The translations under genes were made by a program, and so were the position numbers. From Peptacetobacter sp900539645 (lineage in GTDB: Bacteria > Bacillota > Clostridia > Peptostreptococcales > Peptostreptococcaceae): a stretch of 57,966 nucleotides of DNA. The notes beneath the pieces were generated by a model that did no database searches, had not been told where the DNA came from, and was given only the letters and a program-made list of their open reading frames with translations. This document shows, piece by piece, positions 35,720-45,557 of the stretch (position 1 is its first letter; each line of letters begins with the position of its first letter). The DNA lies in the NCBI RefSeq assembly GCF_047807365.1, contig NZ_JBLOUI010000010.1, forward strand, positions 1-57,966, read 5' to 3'.

Positions 35720-35840
35720 GGGCATGAGTATAACTACTCTGTGCTCCAGGCTTCAACGCCCCACACCGTTTATGTAACACATTTAGCGGTTGTGGGGCGT
35801 TTGCAGTATTGTCGTTATAAAGCAGTTATATCTCATGCCC
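35720..35840. repeat. Second copy of the palindromic element with the shared core
   Basis: The outer arms GGGCATGAG (35720-35728) and CTCATGCCC (35832-35840) are extended by AGTATAACT and AGTTATA. The inner hairpin is CGCCCCACACCG against CGGTTGTGGGGCG. Between outer and inner stems lie CTCCAGGCTTCAACG (35744-35758) and TTGCAGTATTGTCG (35801-35814), almost identical to the unpaired words of the element at 109-382, while the stems themselves differ. That pattern fits a folded RNA better than a simple repeat. It also could act as terminator for degV. Confidence 0.6.
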
Positions 35841-35909
35841 TCAGTTTGTTTACTTGTTTTTAAGAAATATACAAATCAAACTGTATTTAAATGGGATACT
35901 TGAAAAATA

Positions 35910-35942
35910 AAAAAGACTGTTGCAATTTTTGCAACAGTCTTT
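35910..35942 (-). terminator. Intrinsic terminator of the parvulin gene
   Basis: The stem AAAGACTGTTGCAA / TTGCAACAGTCTTT reads on the minus strand into TTTTTATTTTT. Confidence 0.82.
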
Positions 35943-35957
35943 GAGTTTGCTTTTTAA

Positions 35958-36740
35958 TTAGTCATTTAAAGTGTATGCATTAGCATATTTTTCTCTTAAT
36001 TCAGCAACTTTGTCTTCGTAAGCTTTTAGCTGTTTTATCTGAGCTAATTTACCTAGTATTTCGTCTTTTACTTCTTCGAATTTAGATACACCAGCTTCGT
36101 GACGTTCTTCAACTTTTATTAAGTGATATCCGAATGAAGTTTTAACTGGTTCAGATAATTCACCTTCGTTCATGCTGAATACTGCTTCTTCGAATTCAGG
36201 AACCATCTGTCCTTTTCCGAATAAACCAAGATCTCCACCCTGCATGTTAGATGGGCAATCAGAGTAGTCCATAGCAGCCTGTTCAAATGTTTTTTCTCCA
36301 GCTTTTATTTCTTCAGCTATTTCTTTAGCTCTTTTTTCAGCAGCTTCGAAAGCAGCTTCATCGTCAGCTTTTATAAGTATATGTCTAGCTTTAGCCATTT
36401 CGTCAACTTTGAATTCATCCTGATGTTCATCGTAGTAAGCTTTAGCTTCTTCTTCTGTTGGCATAGCAGCCATGAATAACTGATTTAAAGCATGCTGTTT
36501 TAACATGTTTATAGTTACCTGTTCCATTAAAGCTTTGAATTCTTCAGTTTCATCAACTTTGTTGTCTTTTGCTTCTAAGTAGAATAATTCCTGGTTTACA
36601 AGGTCTTCTAATAATCTTTTTTTACCTTCTTCACTCTGGAACCGCATCTGCTGCTGTGGATGCATTGATTTTACAGCGTTATCTAAGTCTATGTTAGATA
36701 TTTCTCTACCATTTATAGTGGCTAATACTTTTCTTTCCAT
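35958..36740 (-). CDS. Parvulin-type peptidyl-prolyl isomerase
   Basis: This 260-residue protein has a helical SurA-like N-terminal part and a PpiC rotamase domain at about 115-215 (ARHILIK, GGDLGLFGKGQMVPEFEEAVF, SFGYHLIKV). There is no signal peptide or lipobox, so unlike PrsA it should work in the cytoplasm. AAGGA precedes the ATG on the minus strand. Glutamine is almost always CAG, as in the core genes nearby. Confidence 0.88.
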   Translation of the reverse strand: MERKVLATINGREISNIDLDNAVKSMHPQQQMRFQSEEGKKRLLEDLVNQELFYLEAKDNKVDETEEFKALMEQVTINMLKQHALNQLFMAAMPTEEEAKAYYDEHQDEFKVDEMAKARHILIKADDEAAFEAAEKRAKEIAEEIKAGEKTFEQAAMDYSDCPSNMQGGDLGLFGKGQMVPEFEEAVFSMNEGELSEPVKTSFGYHLIKVEERHEAGVSKFEEVKDEILGKLAQIKQLKAYEDKVAELREKYANAYTLND

Positions 36741-36833
36741 GATAAATTTTCCTTCTTTCTTTAAATAAAATTTATTTCTATCTCTAATGATAACAGAAAA
36801 AAATGATTTTGTCTAACTAATAAAATAAAATTG

Positions 36834-37268
36834 TTAGTAGAAGATAGTGAGTGCTAACAATAGTAAAAATGACATAATTCCTACGACACCTTCATCATTC
36901 TTTTTCTTGAAAACTTCTCTATAAGAAAAGTACAAATAAACGCATATAGAGAATATTTTAAAGTAGAAAATAGGTATGTTTTTAGGGAATAGCACAAAAC
37001 TGAAAAGTGAAACAACAAAGGCTACAATGGTACTAGCTCTGTAATAAAACATCATAGATGATTTTTTCTCTTCATCAGCCTTGAAAAATCTAATTACAAA
37101 AAGTATAAAATATATTCCGGCAAATAGAAAATAGCTTAAAAATAATATGTATTCTAATTTTCTACTGGAAATAACATTCCATTTGTACCACATAATTGGC
37201 CAAAAGCACAGTGTTAGTAATCTAAAATAGTGCTCAAAAAAATTGTCAGATTCTAAAAGTTTGTTCAT
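36834..37268 (-). CDS. Small membrane protein of unknown function
   Basis: This 144-residue protein has about four hydrophobic segments (near 40-60, 75-97, 97-115 and 126-143) and no motif I recognise. GGAGAGG lies about 11 bp before the ATG on the minus strand. It lies between two other minus-strand genes. Confidence 0.6.
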   Translation of the reverse strand: MNKLLESDNFFEHYFRLLTLCFWPIMWYKWNVISSRKLEYILFLSYFLFAGIYFILFVIRFFKADEEKKSSMMFYYRASTIVAFVVSLFSFVLFPKNIPIFYFKIFSICVYLYFSYREVFKKKNDEGVVGIMSFLLLLALTIFY

Positions 37269-37317
37269 ATCAAATAATTCCTCTCCTAAAAAATAAAGAG
37301 TTGCTTTTGTATAACAG

Positions 37318-37348
37318 AAAGGCTCCTGCTAAAAAGCAGAAGCCTGAA
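37318..37348 (-). terminator. Terminator hairpin downstream of the 37359 gene
   Basis: GGCTCCTGCT / AGCAGAAGCC forms a stem with an AAAA loop. On the minus strand it is followed by TTTCTG, a weak T-run. Confidence 0.6.
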
Positions 37349-37358
37349 TTTCTAAAAA

Positions 37359-37820
37359 TTATCTGTTGTTGTTTGTAACTACTATTGCCATTTTAGCTTC
37401 TGCATTGTAGCTTACCTGTATTAGCTGGTTTCTTCTTATATGTTCAAGATCTTCCCCACCGTAACGTATTTCTAATTTGATAGGTTTTTTACCCTGTTTG
37501 ATTATTGCAACATAGTTGTTTTTGTCTCTTTTTTCAAGAGATACTAAAGTACCGACATATGGTGTGAAAGTCTGATATTTTTCAGCCTGTTTTCTTATAA
37601 CAAAGAATGAAATTACAGCTATTGCTATGTTTATTCCGAATGTTATCCAACCATTTATGTGAAGATATATACCTCCAAATAATACTATTAGCATTATTAC
37701 TACAGGTACTATAGTTTTCTTTAATATTATTTTACCTAATATTTCGTTGGCTTTTTTCTCTGGGCCAGACATAGTTTTAGATCTTGCGAATGATTCTGCA
37801 AATCTCTGTTTTAAACTCAT
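37359..37820 (-). CDS. Membrane protein of unknown function, two-segment
   Basis: This 153-residue protein has a charged N-terminal ~30 residues, two hydrophobic segments (about 35-53 and 56-73) and a soluble C-terminal ~75 residues predicted as beta (VGTLVSLEKRDKNN ... KLEIRYGG). AGGAGG precedes the ATG. I do not recognise the family. Confidence 0.65.
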   Translation of the reverse strand: MSLKQRFAESFARSKTMSGPEKKANEILGKIILKKTIVPVVIMLIVLFGGIYLHINGWITFGINIAIAVISFFVIRKQAEKYQTFTPYVGTLVSLEKRDKNNYVAIIKQGKKPIKLEIRYGGEDLEHIRRNQLIQVSYNAEAKMAIVVTNNNR

Positions 37821-38084
37821 ACTTTTCCTCCTATAAAATTATAATTAAGTGATAATAACAATATTCTGCTTGTTCAAGAATTTTTATTTATAATATAAAT
37901 TGTTATATTTCTGTCATTAGATATAATAAAGCAAAATACACTTATAATTCTAACATAAAGTTTCAAAAAAATAAATAACATAGAAAAGAAAAAAACTATA
38001 AATTTATTAAGATTGAAAAATTTTTTTAAGGGTATTAAAATTAAAATAAAATAGTTAAAAAATAATAGAATGGGAGAAAGATAA

Positions 38085-38648
38085 ATGACAAAATTAGATG
38101 AAATATTAAGGGACAACAGAGAATTTGTAGAGTCGAAAGGATATGAAAATTTTTCGACTTCAAAGAAACCAAATAGAAAGATTGTAATACTTTCTTGTAT
38201 GGATACAAGACTTACTTCGCTTTTACCAAGTGCGATGAATATAAAAAATGGTGATGTTAAGCTTATAAAAAATGCAGGTGCGGTTGTAACACATCCATTT
38301 GGAAGTACAATGAGAAGTATAATTGTATCTATATGCGAGTTTGATGTAGATGAGGTAATGGTTGTAGGACATTACGAATGTGGTATGTGTAATGAAAATA
38401 CAGATGAAATGATTGAAAAGATAAAAGAAAAAGGAATATCTGAAGAGGTAATAGATACTCTAGAAAAAGCTGGAATAGATTTAAAGAAATGGCTGCATGG
38501 ATTTGATTCAGTTGAACAGTCTATAGTAGACACAGTAAAAACTATAAAAGAACATCCATTAATGCCAAAAGATATAAAGGTTCATGGTCTTGCTATGGAT
38601 CCATCTACTGGAAAAATAGATGTAATTGTAAACGGATATGAACAGTAA
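38085..38648 (+). CDS. Beta-class carbonic anhydrase
   Basis: This 187-residue enzyme interconverts CO2 and bicarbonate. The zinc site is visible: Cys38 and Asp40 in LSCMDTR, then His96 and Cys99 in GHYECGMC. The length fits the short clade of beta enzymes in Gram-positive bacteria. GGGAG precedes the ATG. The next gene follows within 30 bp, but the two have no evident link. Confidence 0.88.
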   Translation: MTKLDEILRDNREFVESKGYENFSTSKKPNRKIVILSCMDTRLTSLLPSAMNIKNGDVKLIKNAGAVVTHPFGSTMRSIIVSICEFDVDEVMVVGHYECGMCNENTDEMIEKIKEKGISEEVIDTLEKAGIDLKKWLHGFDSVEQSIVDTVKTIKEHPLMPKDIKVHGLAMDPSTGKIDVIVNGYEQ

Positions 38649-38675
38649 ATATTAAAAAGTTTGGAAGTGAGTTTG

Positions 38676-39041
38676 TTGAATAAAGAAAATTTAGAAGAAT
38701 GTATTTTTAGTGTAATAGGTTATTCTGGAATGGCAAAATATTACGCATCGGAAGCTATAAAAAGTGCTAAAAATGGAGATTTTAAAGAAGCAGAGGAGTT
38801 TTTAAAAAAATCGGATGATGAGTTTTCAAAGGCGCAGGATGCAGAAGGGGCTTTGGCTAAAATAGGAGATAAGAAATCTAAGGAATGTGGAGAGCTTGTA
38901 TTGATTCATTCTCAAGACCATTTCATGGGTACAATGACATATAGAGAGTTAGCAAAAGAAATGGTTGATATGTGTAGAAAATATAGCGATATGGAAAAAA
39001 GTTTAATTGAAAGAATTGAAAAACTTGAAAAAGGTCAGTAA
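38676..39041 (+). CDS. PTS lactose/cellobiose-type IIA protein
   Basis: The protein is 121 residues from a TTG start, placed 8 bp after GGAAG; in-frame TTG/GTG codons at 38661-38673 overlap or precede that site. It is a helical IIA domain (CIFSVIGYSGMAKYYASEAIKSAKNGDF) with the phosphorylation-site region LIHSQDHFMGTM. In the usual system it passes phosphate from HPr to IIB. No IIB or IIC lies nearby, so it may be an orphan or regulatory IIA. Confidence 0.78.
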   Translation: MNKENLEECIFSVIGYSGMAKYYASEAIKSAKNGDFKEAEEFLKKSDDEFSKAQDAEGALAKIGDKKSKECGELVLIHSQDHFMGTMTYRELAKEMVDMCRKYSDMEKSLIERIEKLEKGQ

Positions 39042-39084
39042 TTTTATACAGTAAAGAGATAAAATAATATATAAAGATATAAAA

Positions 39085-39118
39085 TGGCGGTTATGCAAAT
39101 AGCATAGCTGCTTTTTTG
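39085..39118 (+). terminator. Intrinsic terminator after the IIA gene
   Basis: The stem GCGGTTATGC / GCATAGCTGC has loop AAATA and is followed by TTTTTTGC. The rest of the 342-bp gap to the MarR gene is AT-rich and shows only the operators. Confidence 0.8.
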
Positions 39119-39171
39119 CGTATAAACATAAAATTTTAATGAAGTATTTACTTTTGATTAAGAAAATATAA

Positions 39172-39358
39172 TTAGTCAACTAATGATATTTGATATTTGT
39201 AGAATTATAAATATTTATTAAAAATTTAATTTTATTTTTTATAAAGAAAGGTTTTCATAAATAAAACATAATAAAAAAGGTGAAATTAATATGAAAAGTT
39301 ATAAAAAATTATTGTATATTAAAATGAATTGATATACTATAATAGTTAGCCAACTAAT
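39172..39358 (+). promoter_or_regulatory. MarR promoter region with two palindromic operators
   Basis: TTAGTCAACTAA (39173-39184) and TTAGCCAACTAA (39346-39357) are near-identical palindromes. The second extends to TAGTTAGCCAACTA and overlaps the end of a -10 (TATAAT at 39338-39343). Such sites fit binding by the MarR protein encoded next, giving self-repression together with the exporter genes (inference). Confidence 0.6.
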
Positions 39359-39383
39359 TAAATTATTTTAAGGAGGTGTAGTT

Positions 39384-39839
39384 ATGAAAGATGAATGTCA
39401 GATTAATTCTGGAGATTTTGAGGATAAGCTTACGACGACATTGATGAGACTTTTTAGGGCTCACTTTAATCTTACTGATGAGCATTTAAAGAGAGAAGGA
39501 CTTCATCATGGACAACCATATATAATAATTTCTTTATACCACAATGATGGGCAGAGCTTGAAAGAGCTTACAGCTTGTAGAAATGTAAAGGCATCTACAA
39601 CAACGACTATGGTATCTAGGATGGAAAAACTAGGATTAGTAAAAAAAGTTGCAGATGAAAAAGACCGGAGAAAGACAAGAGTTTTTTTAACGGAAAAAGG
39701 AAGAGAAAAGTACAATTCTATAATAAAGGTAAATAACGAATTAGATGAAATATGTTTTGAAGGATTTTCTGATGAGCAAAAGTTATTAACAAAAATGCTT
39801 TTGAAAAAGATAATTGAAAACATAAACAAACATAGCTAA
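39384..39839 (+). CDS. MarR family transcriptional regulator
   Basis: This 151-residue winged-helix regulator has a recognition region LKELTACRNVKASTTTTMVSRMEKLGLVKK followed by the wing ADEKDRRKTRVFLTEKG. AGGAGG precedes the ATG. It lies 100 bp before two ABC exporter genes and behind palindromic operators, so it probably represses itself and the exporter until a toxic ligand is bound. Confidence 0.9.
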   Translation: MKDECQINSGDFEDKLTTTLMRLFRAHFNLTDEHLKREGLHHGQPYIIISLYHNDGQSLKELTACRNVKASTTTTMVSRMEKLGLVKKVADEKDRRKTRVFLTEKGREKYNSIIKVNNELDEICFEGFSDEQKLLTKMLLKKIIENINKHS

Positions 39840-39941
39840 ATAAATACGAAAACTAAACTAATAATAAACTAAAATATTTAAATATACTAAACTAAAAAAT
39901 ATAACAACTCTAAAATAAAGAAAATCGAAAGGAAAATGATT

Positions 39942-42200
39942 ATGCTGAAAATAATGAAATACTTAAAAAAATCAGCAGTATCAGTAGTAGCTATAATAAT
40001 TTTACTTTTAGTACAAGCGTTATGTGATATATCACTACCAGACTACACATCAAAGATAGTGAATGTCGGAATACAGCAGGGTGGTATAGAAAATGCAGTA
40101 CCAGAAGTTATAAAAGAAAGTGAATTAAAAAGACTGTTTATGTTTGTCGACGATGATGAACAAAATACTGTTGAAGACGCATATACATTAGTAAAATCTG
40201 GAGATACTAGCGATGAAAATTATGACGAATACGTTGAAAAATATCCAAAACTAGAAACAGAAAATGTATATGTATTAAAAGAAATAGATAAAGAAAAAAA
40301 TGAAAAATTAAACGAAATCCTTGGTAAGCCAGAAATGGCACTTCTTGCTATCGAAAAAGATGGAGAAGAAAGTAAAAAAATAAAAGAAAATATTTTAAAA
40401 ATGATGCCTCCACAGGCAGCAATGGTTATGAAGGATAAATCTCTTATAGAGATAATGGGAACTATGCCTGAAGAGCAGTTGGATTCTATGAGAAAAGAGA
40501 TGTTTAAAAAATTTGACTCTATGCCGGATAGTATAATAACTCAGAGTGCCATTGCATATGTAAATAACGAGTACAAAAGCATAGGAATTGATTTAGATAA
40601 CCTACAAAATAAATATATCCTAAAATCTGGTGGACAGATGCTAGGAATAGCTATTTTAAGTATGTTTGTAACAATAATAGTTACTTATTTAGCAGCTAAG
40701 GTAGCAGCTACACTTGGTAAAACACTTAGAAATAATGTTTATGAAAAAGTTATGTCATTCTCAAATGAAGAGATGAAAAAATTCTCGACAGCGTCTTTAA
40801 TAACTAGAAGTACAAACGATATACAGCAGATTCAGATGATGATGGTCATGATACTTAGATTTATATTCTACGCTCCAATGATGGCTATGATGGGTGTATT
40901 TAAAGTTATAAATACAAACGTATCTATGAGCTGGATAATAGGTGTAGCAGTACTTTGTATAGTATTCTTACTTGGAATATTATTTACATTTGTAATGCCT
41001 AAGTTCAAACTAGTTCAGGATCTTGTGGATAGATTAAACTTAGTTTCTAGAGAAATAATAACAGGTATAATGCCGATAAGAGCATTTAGTAATCAGAAAC
41101 ACGAAGAAGAAAGATTTGACAAGGCAAATGGTGACCTTACTAAGGTAAATATATTTGTAAATAGAATAATGTCTTGCATGATGCCAGCTATGATGCTTGT
41201 AATGAACTTAATAGCAGTTCTTATAGTTTACAAGGGGACTTATAGTATAGATGCAGGTACTATGCAGGTTGGAGATATGATGGCATTTATTCAGTATACT
41301 ATGCAGATAATAATGTCATTCCTTGTAATAGCTATGATGTCTGTTATGATTCCTAGAGCTTCAGTTTCTGCAGGACGTATATGTGAAGTAATAGAAACAG
41401 AACCAACTATAGAAGATCCTAAGAGTGCAAAAGAATTCTCTGGAAATAAAAAGGGTGTTGTTGAATTTAAAAATGTTTCATTCAAATATCCAGATGCAGA
41501 AGAAGAAATATTATCAGATATATCATTTACTGCTAAACCTGGAGAAACTACAGCATTTATAGGAAGTACAGGTAGTGGTAAGTCTACATTAATAAACTTA
41601 ATACCTAGATTCTTTGATGTAACAGAAGGACAGATTTTAGTAGATGGTGTAGATATAAGAGAAGTAACTCAGAAGGATTTAAGAGATAAGATTGGTTATG
41701 TTCCTCAGAAAGGAATATTATTTACAGGAACAATAGCATCTAACTTGAGATACGGAAATCCTGATGCTACAGATGAGCAGATAAGAGAAGCTGCTGAAAT
41801 AGCACAGGCTACAGAATTTATAGATTCAAAACCAGAAGGATTTGATACTAAGATTGCTCAGGGTGGTACAAACGTATCTGGTGGGCAGAAACAGAGATTA
41901 TCTATAGCTAGAGCAATAGCTAAGGATCCTGAAATTTATATATTTGATGATAGTTTCTCAGCGCTAGATTTAAAAACTGATGCAGCTTTAAGAAAAGCTC
42001 TTAAAAAGAAAACTGGAAACAGTACAGTTTTAATAGTTGCACAGAGAATAAGTACAATCCTACATGCAGAACAGATTATTGTTTTAGATGAAGGAAAAGT
42101 AATAGGAAAAGGAACACACGAAGAGCTTCTAAAAACTTGTGAAGTATATAAACAGATAGCTCTATCACAACTTTCAAAGGAGGAGCTAGGAAATGAGTAA
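39942..42200 (+). CDS. ABC multidrug exporter subunit 1
   Basis: The protein is 752 residues from the ATG at 39942, better spaced from AAAGGA than the ATG at 39936. It is a fused membrane/ATPase half-transporter with an extra ~170-residue outer region between the first two membrane segments (about 40-215). The ATPase has Walker A GSTGSGKST, signature VSGGQKQR and Walker B IYIFDDSFSALD, where Asp replaces the catalytic Glu. The partner protein at 42193 has Glu (ILDEATSSVD), so this is probably the degenerate half of a heterodimer. Confidence 0.88.
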   Translation: MLKIMKYLKKSAVSVVAIIILLLVQALCDISLPDYTSKIVNVGIQQGGIENAVPEVIKESELKRLFMFVDDDEQNTVEDAYTLVKSGDTSDENYDEYVEKYPKLETENVYVLKEIDKEKNEKLNEILGKPEMALLAIEKDGEESKKIKENILKMMPPQAAMVMKDKSLIEIMGTMPEEQLDSMRKEMFKKFDSMPDSIITQSAIAYVNNEYKSIGIDLDNLQNKYILKSGGQMLGIAILSMFVTIIVTYLAAKVAATLGKTLRNNVYEKVMSFSNEEMKKFSTASLITRSTNDIQQIQMMMVMILRFIFYAPMMAMMGVFKVINTNVSMSWIIGVAVLCIVFLLGILFTFVMPKFKLVQDLVDRLNLVSREIITGIMPIRAFSNQKHEEERFDKANGDLTKVNIFVNRIMSCMMPAMMLVMNLIAVLIVYKGTYSIDAGTMQVGDMMAFIQYTMQIIMSFLVIAMMSVMIPRASVSAGRICEVIETEPTIEDPKSAKEFSGNKKGVVEFKNVSFKYPDAEEEILSDISFTAKPGETTAFIGSTGSGKSTLINLIPRFFDVTEGQILVDGVDIREVTQKDLRDKIGYVPQKGILFTGTIASNLRYGNPDATDEQIREAAEIAQATEFIDSKPEGFDTKIAQGGTNVSGGQKQRLSIARAIAKDPEIYIFDDSFSALDLKTDAALRKALKKKTGNSTVLIVAQRISTILHAEQIIVLDEGKVIGKGTHEELLKTCEVYKQIALSQLSKEELGNE

Positions 42201-44076
42201 TAGTGATATGAAAAAAATGCCAGGCGGTCCGATGAAAGGTGGGCCAATGGGACGTGGACCGATGGGGCATGGACATGGTGGAGCTGCTATGGGCGAAAAA
42301 GCAAATGACTTTAAAGGTACTATGAAGCAGCTTATGAAATATATGTCAGAATATAAAGTAGCTCTTATTGCAGTACTATTATTTGCAATAGGAAGTACAG
42401 TATTTTCAATAGTTGGACCTAAGATATTAGGTAAAGCTACTACAAAGATATTTGAAGGCTTAATGGCAAAGGTATCTGGTACAGGTGGAATAGACTTTGG
42501 TGCTATAGAAAAGATACTTTTAATATTGGTATGCCTTTACATAGTAAGTGCTCTGTTCTCATTTATTCAGGGATATATAATGAGTGGAATTTCTCAGAAA
42601 ATATCTTATGAAATGAGAAATCAGATATCAGAAAAAATAAATAGAATGCCAATGAAGTATTTCGATACTAAGACACATGGTGAGATACTTTCTAGAATAA
42701 CAAACGACGTAGATACACTTGGAATGAGTTTAAATCAGAGTTTAACTCAGCTTATAACATCTGTAACAACTATGGTTGGTGTACTTATAATGATGCTTTC
42801 TATAAGTTGGATAATGACTTTAGCAGCACTTGTTATAATTCCACTATCAATGTTTGCAGTTAGAAAAGTTGTTGGAAGATCACAGAAATATTTCAAAAAA
42901 CAGCAGAGATTTTTAGGGCATGTTAATGGTCTTGTTGAAGAAAACTACGGTGGACATCAGATAGTTAGGGTATTCAACAAAGAAGAAGAGGTAACAGAAG
43001 AATTTAATAAATTAAATGATGAACTTTACGATTCTGCTTGGAGATCTCAGTTCTTATCAGGTATGATGCAGCCACTTATGGCATTTATAGGGAACTTAGG
43101 ATATGTTATGGTTTCTATACTTGGTGGATGGTTAGCTATAAGAAAGACTATAGAAGTTGGGGATATACAGTCATTCATACAGTATGTTAGAAACTTTACT
43201 CAGCCTATAAATCAGCTTGCTCAGGTAGCAAACCAGTTACAGTCTACAGCTGCAGCAGCTGAAAGGGTATTTGAATTCTTAGATGAAGAAGAGGAAGACC
43301 AGACAGTTATAAATCCTGCAGATGCAAATGATATAAAAGGTAATATAGAATTTGAACATGTAAACTTCGGATATAAAGCAAATAAAACTATAATAAATGA
43401 TTTCTCTGTAAATGTTAAAAAAGGTCAGAAAATAGCTATAGTTGGACCAACAGGAGCAGGAAAAACTACAATAGTTAAACTTCTTATGAGATTCTACGAT
43501 GTAAATAGTGGAGCTATAAAAATAGATGGACACGATATTAGAAACTTTAACCGTTCAGAGCTTAGAGAAGCATTTGGTATGGTTTTACAGGATACTTGGT
43601 TATTCAATGGAACAATAAAAGAAAATATAAGATATGGAAAATTGGATGCAACTGATGAAGAAGTAGTTGAAGCTGCAAAATCTGCTAATGTACATCATTT
43701 TATAAAAACTTTAAATGATGGATACAATATGGTTTTAGATGAAGAGGCAAGCAATGTTTCACAGGGACAGAAACAGCTTCTTACAATAGCAAGAGCAATA
43801 CTTGCGGATCCTAAAATTTTAATACTAGATGAAGCAACTAGTTCAGTTGATACCAGAACAGAACTTCTTATACAGAAAGCTATGGATAATTTAATGGAAG
43901 GAAGAACAAGCTTTATAATTGCACATAGACTATCTACAATTAAAGATGCAGATATGATTCTTGTGATGAATGAAGGGGATATAGTTGAACAGGGAAGCCA
44001 CGAAGAGTTATTGGCAAAAGATGGTTTCTATGCTAAGCTATACAATTCTCAGTTTGAAGATGACGAAGCTATGTAA
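42193..44076 (+). CDS. ABC multidrug exporter subunit 2
   Basis: This 627-residue half-transporter overlaps subunit 1 by 8 bp. The first ~35 residues are an unusual Met/Gly/Pro/His tail (PGGPMKGGPMGRGPMGHGHG). About six membrane segments follow, then the ATPase: Walker A GPTGAGKT, signature VSQGQKQL and Walker B ILILDEATSSVD with catalytic Glu. It forms the catalytically complete half of the MarR-linked exporter. Confidence 0.88.
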   Translation: MSNSDMKKMPGGPMKGGPMGRGPMGHGHGGAAMGEKANDFKGTMKQLMKYMSEYKVALIAVLLFAIGSTVFSIVGPKILGKATTKIFEGLMAKVSGTGGIDFGAIEKILLILVCLYIVSALFSFIQGYIMSGISQKISYEMRNQISEKINRMPMKYFDTKTHGEILSRITNDVDTLGMSLNQSLTQLITSVTTMVGVLIMMLSISWIMTLAALVIIPLSMFAVRKVVGRSQKYFKKQQRFLGHVNGLVEENYGGHQIVRVFNKEEEVTEEFNKLNDELYDSAWRSQFLSGMMQPLMAFIGNLGYVMVSILGGWLAIRKTIEVGDIQSFIQYVRNFTQPINQLAQVANQLQSTAAAAERVFEFLDEEEEDQTVINPADANDIKGNIEFEHVNFGYKANKTIINDFSVNVKKGQKIAIVGPTGAGKTTIVKLLMRFYDVNSGAIKIDGHDIRNFNRSELREAFGMVLQDTWLFNGTIKENIRYGKLDATDEEVVEAAKSANVHHFIKTLNDGYNMVLDEEASNVSQGQKQLLTIARAILADPKILILDEATSSVDTRTELLIQKAMDNLMEGRTSFIIAHRLSTIKDADMILVMNEGDIVEQGSHEELLAKDGFYAKLYNSQFEDDEAM

Positions 44077-44156
44077 GTTTAATTTACGTAATAATAAACT
44101 TGGGATATATAGATTTTATAAAATAAATAAAAAATGAATAAGATATAAATATACAA

Positions 44157-44202
44157 AACGTCATAGGTAAATATATTAATATTTGCTTATGGCGTTTTTA
44201 TA
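44157..44202 (+). terminator. Intrinsic terminator after the exporter operon
   Basis: The stem AAACGTCATAGGTAAATATA / TATTTGCTTATGGCGTTT has a short loop and is followed by TTTATAAA. Confidence 0.78.
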
Positions 44203-44292
44203 AATGTAAAATTTTTTTAACAATGTAACGATTAGGTTAAAAAAAAGTCGTTTTTATGATAGAATCTAGTTATTGAGAAGAGGAGGGGAAAT

Positions 44293-45456
44293 ATGAAGAT
44301 AGACTGGAATAGAAAATATACGACGGTTGCGGTATATTCATTTATTGTGATTGCCTGCAGTATAGTATTTTACTTGATAAGTTCTCAAGTAAAAGTATTT
44401 TCAAGTAAAATCAGTGATTTTATAGCTATTTTATATCCGTTTATAATTGGATTTGCTATAGCATATTTGCTGAATTTTATATTGAAATTTATAGAAAATA
44501 GAATAATATCTGAAAAGATGAGGGGAAAAAGTCCTGCAAGGGTAAGGGCGATATCAATGTTATTAACTTACCTTGTAGCTGGTACACTTTGCTATTTATT
44601 TGTACACTTTGTATGGCCTGAACTTTTAGAAAGTATAATAGGATTATTCAATGATATTCCAAACTATGTGAATAATGCTACAGTAATGATAAACAAGCTT
44701 ATAGAAGAATTTAACTTAACTCCAGCTAGTATGGAAATACTAGAATCAAAGTGGAAAGAGCTTACAGATTTCATTATGAACTTTATGACAGATATAATAC
44801 CAGTTATAGGTAATACAATAATGGTTGTTATTTCTAGTTTATGGAATATAGTTTTAGGGGTTATAGTTTCTATATATTTACTTAAGGATAAAGAAAAATT
44901 CTTTGCTATATCAAAAAAGATAACTTATGCGATATTTAATAGAGAACACTCTTATAAAATATTAGAGCTTACTCACAGAGCTAATAAGATTTTCGGTAAA
45001 TTCTTAGGGGGAAAAATATTAGATTCATTTATAATAGCGATAATAACATTTGTTGTTTTAACAATATTTAAGATGCCTTATACATTACTTGTAACTGTGA
45101 TAGTAGGTGTAACAAATGTAATACCATTCTTTGGTCCGTTCTTTGGAGCGATACCATCAGTTATACTTGTCCGGTTTGTAAGTCCTATAAAGGCTTTCTG
45201 GTTACTTATAATAATACTTATAATACAGCAGCTTGACGGGAATGTAATAGGACCTAAGATACTTGGAGATTCAATCGGTGTATCTGCATTCTGGATATTA
45301 TTTGCACTGCTTATAGCAGGTAAGTTCTTAGGATTAGTAGGAATGTTACTTGGAGTTCCACTATTTGCATTTATCTACTCAATAATAAAAGATGTAACAG
45401 AAGAAAGATTAGATAAGAAGGGATTACCTGTAAATACGGATGATTATATGAATTAA
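44293..45456 (+). CDS. AI-2E family transporter (PerM/YdiK-like)
   Basis: This 387-residue membrane protein has about eight membrane segments in the family order: two at the N-terminus, a soluble stretch at about 110-170, then five to six. The conserved region TNVIPFFGPFFGAIPS and the QQLDGNVIGPKILGDSIG signature are present. Family members export small molecules or act as antiporters; the substrate here is unknown. GAGGGG precedes the ATG. Confidence 0.88.
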   Translation: MKIDWNRKYTTVAVYSFIVIACSIVFYLISSQVKVFSSKISDFIAILYPFIIGFAIAYLLNFILKFIENRIISEKMRGKSPARVRAISMLLTYLVAGTLCYLFVHFVWPELLESIIGLFNDIPNYVNNATVMINKLIEEFNLTPASMEILESKWKELTDFIMNFMTDIIPVIGNTIMVVISSLWNIVLGVIVSIYLLKDKEKFFAISKKITYAIFNREHSYKILELTHRANKIFGKFLGGKILDSFIIAIITFVVLTIFKMPYTLLVTVIVGVTNVIPFFGPFFGAIPSVILVRFVSPIKAFWLLIIILIIQQLDGNVIGPKILGDSIGVSAFWILFALLIAGKFLGLVGMLLGVPLFAFIYSIIKDVTEERLDKKGLPVNTDDYMN

Positions 45457-45466
45457 ATAGAATAAT

Positions 45467-45500
45467 AAAAGCTCTTAGAAAAATTCTGAGAGCTTTTTAA
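45467..45500 (+). terminator. Intrinsic terminator after the AI-2E family gene
   Basis: AAAAGCTCTTAGAA / TTCTGAGAGCTTTTT is a clear stem and T-run. Confidence 0.82.
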
Positions 45501-45522
45501 ATGTCAATAAATATTGATAATA

Positions 45523-45557
45523 AAAAGCCCTCAGCATAAAAGCTAAGGGCTAATTTT
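45523..45557 (-). terminator. Intrinsic terminator of the selenium-type operon
   Basis: The stem AGCCCTCAGC / GCTAAGGGCT reads on the minus strand into TTTTTATT. Confidence 0.8.
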
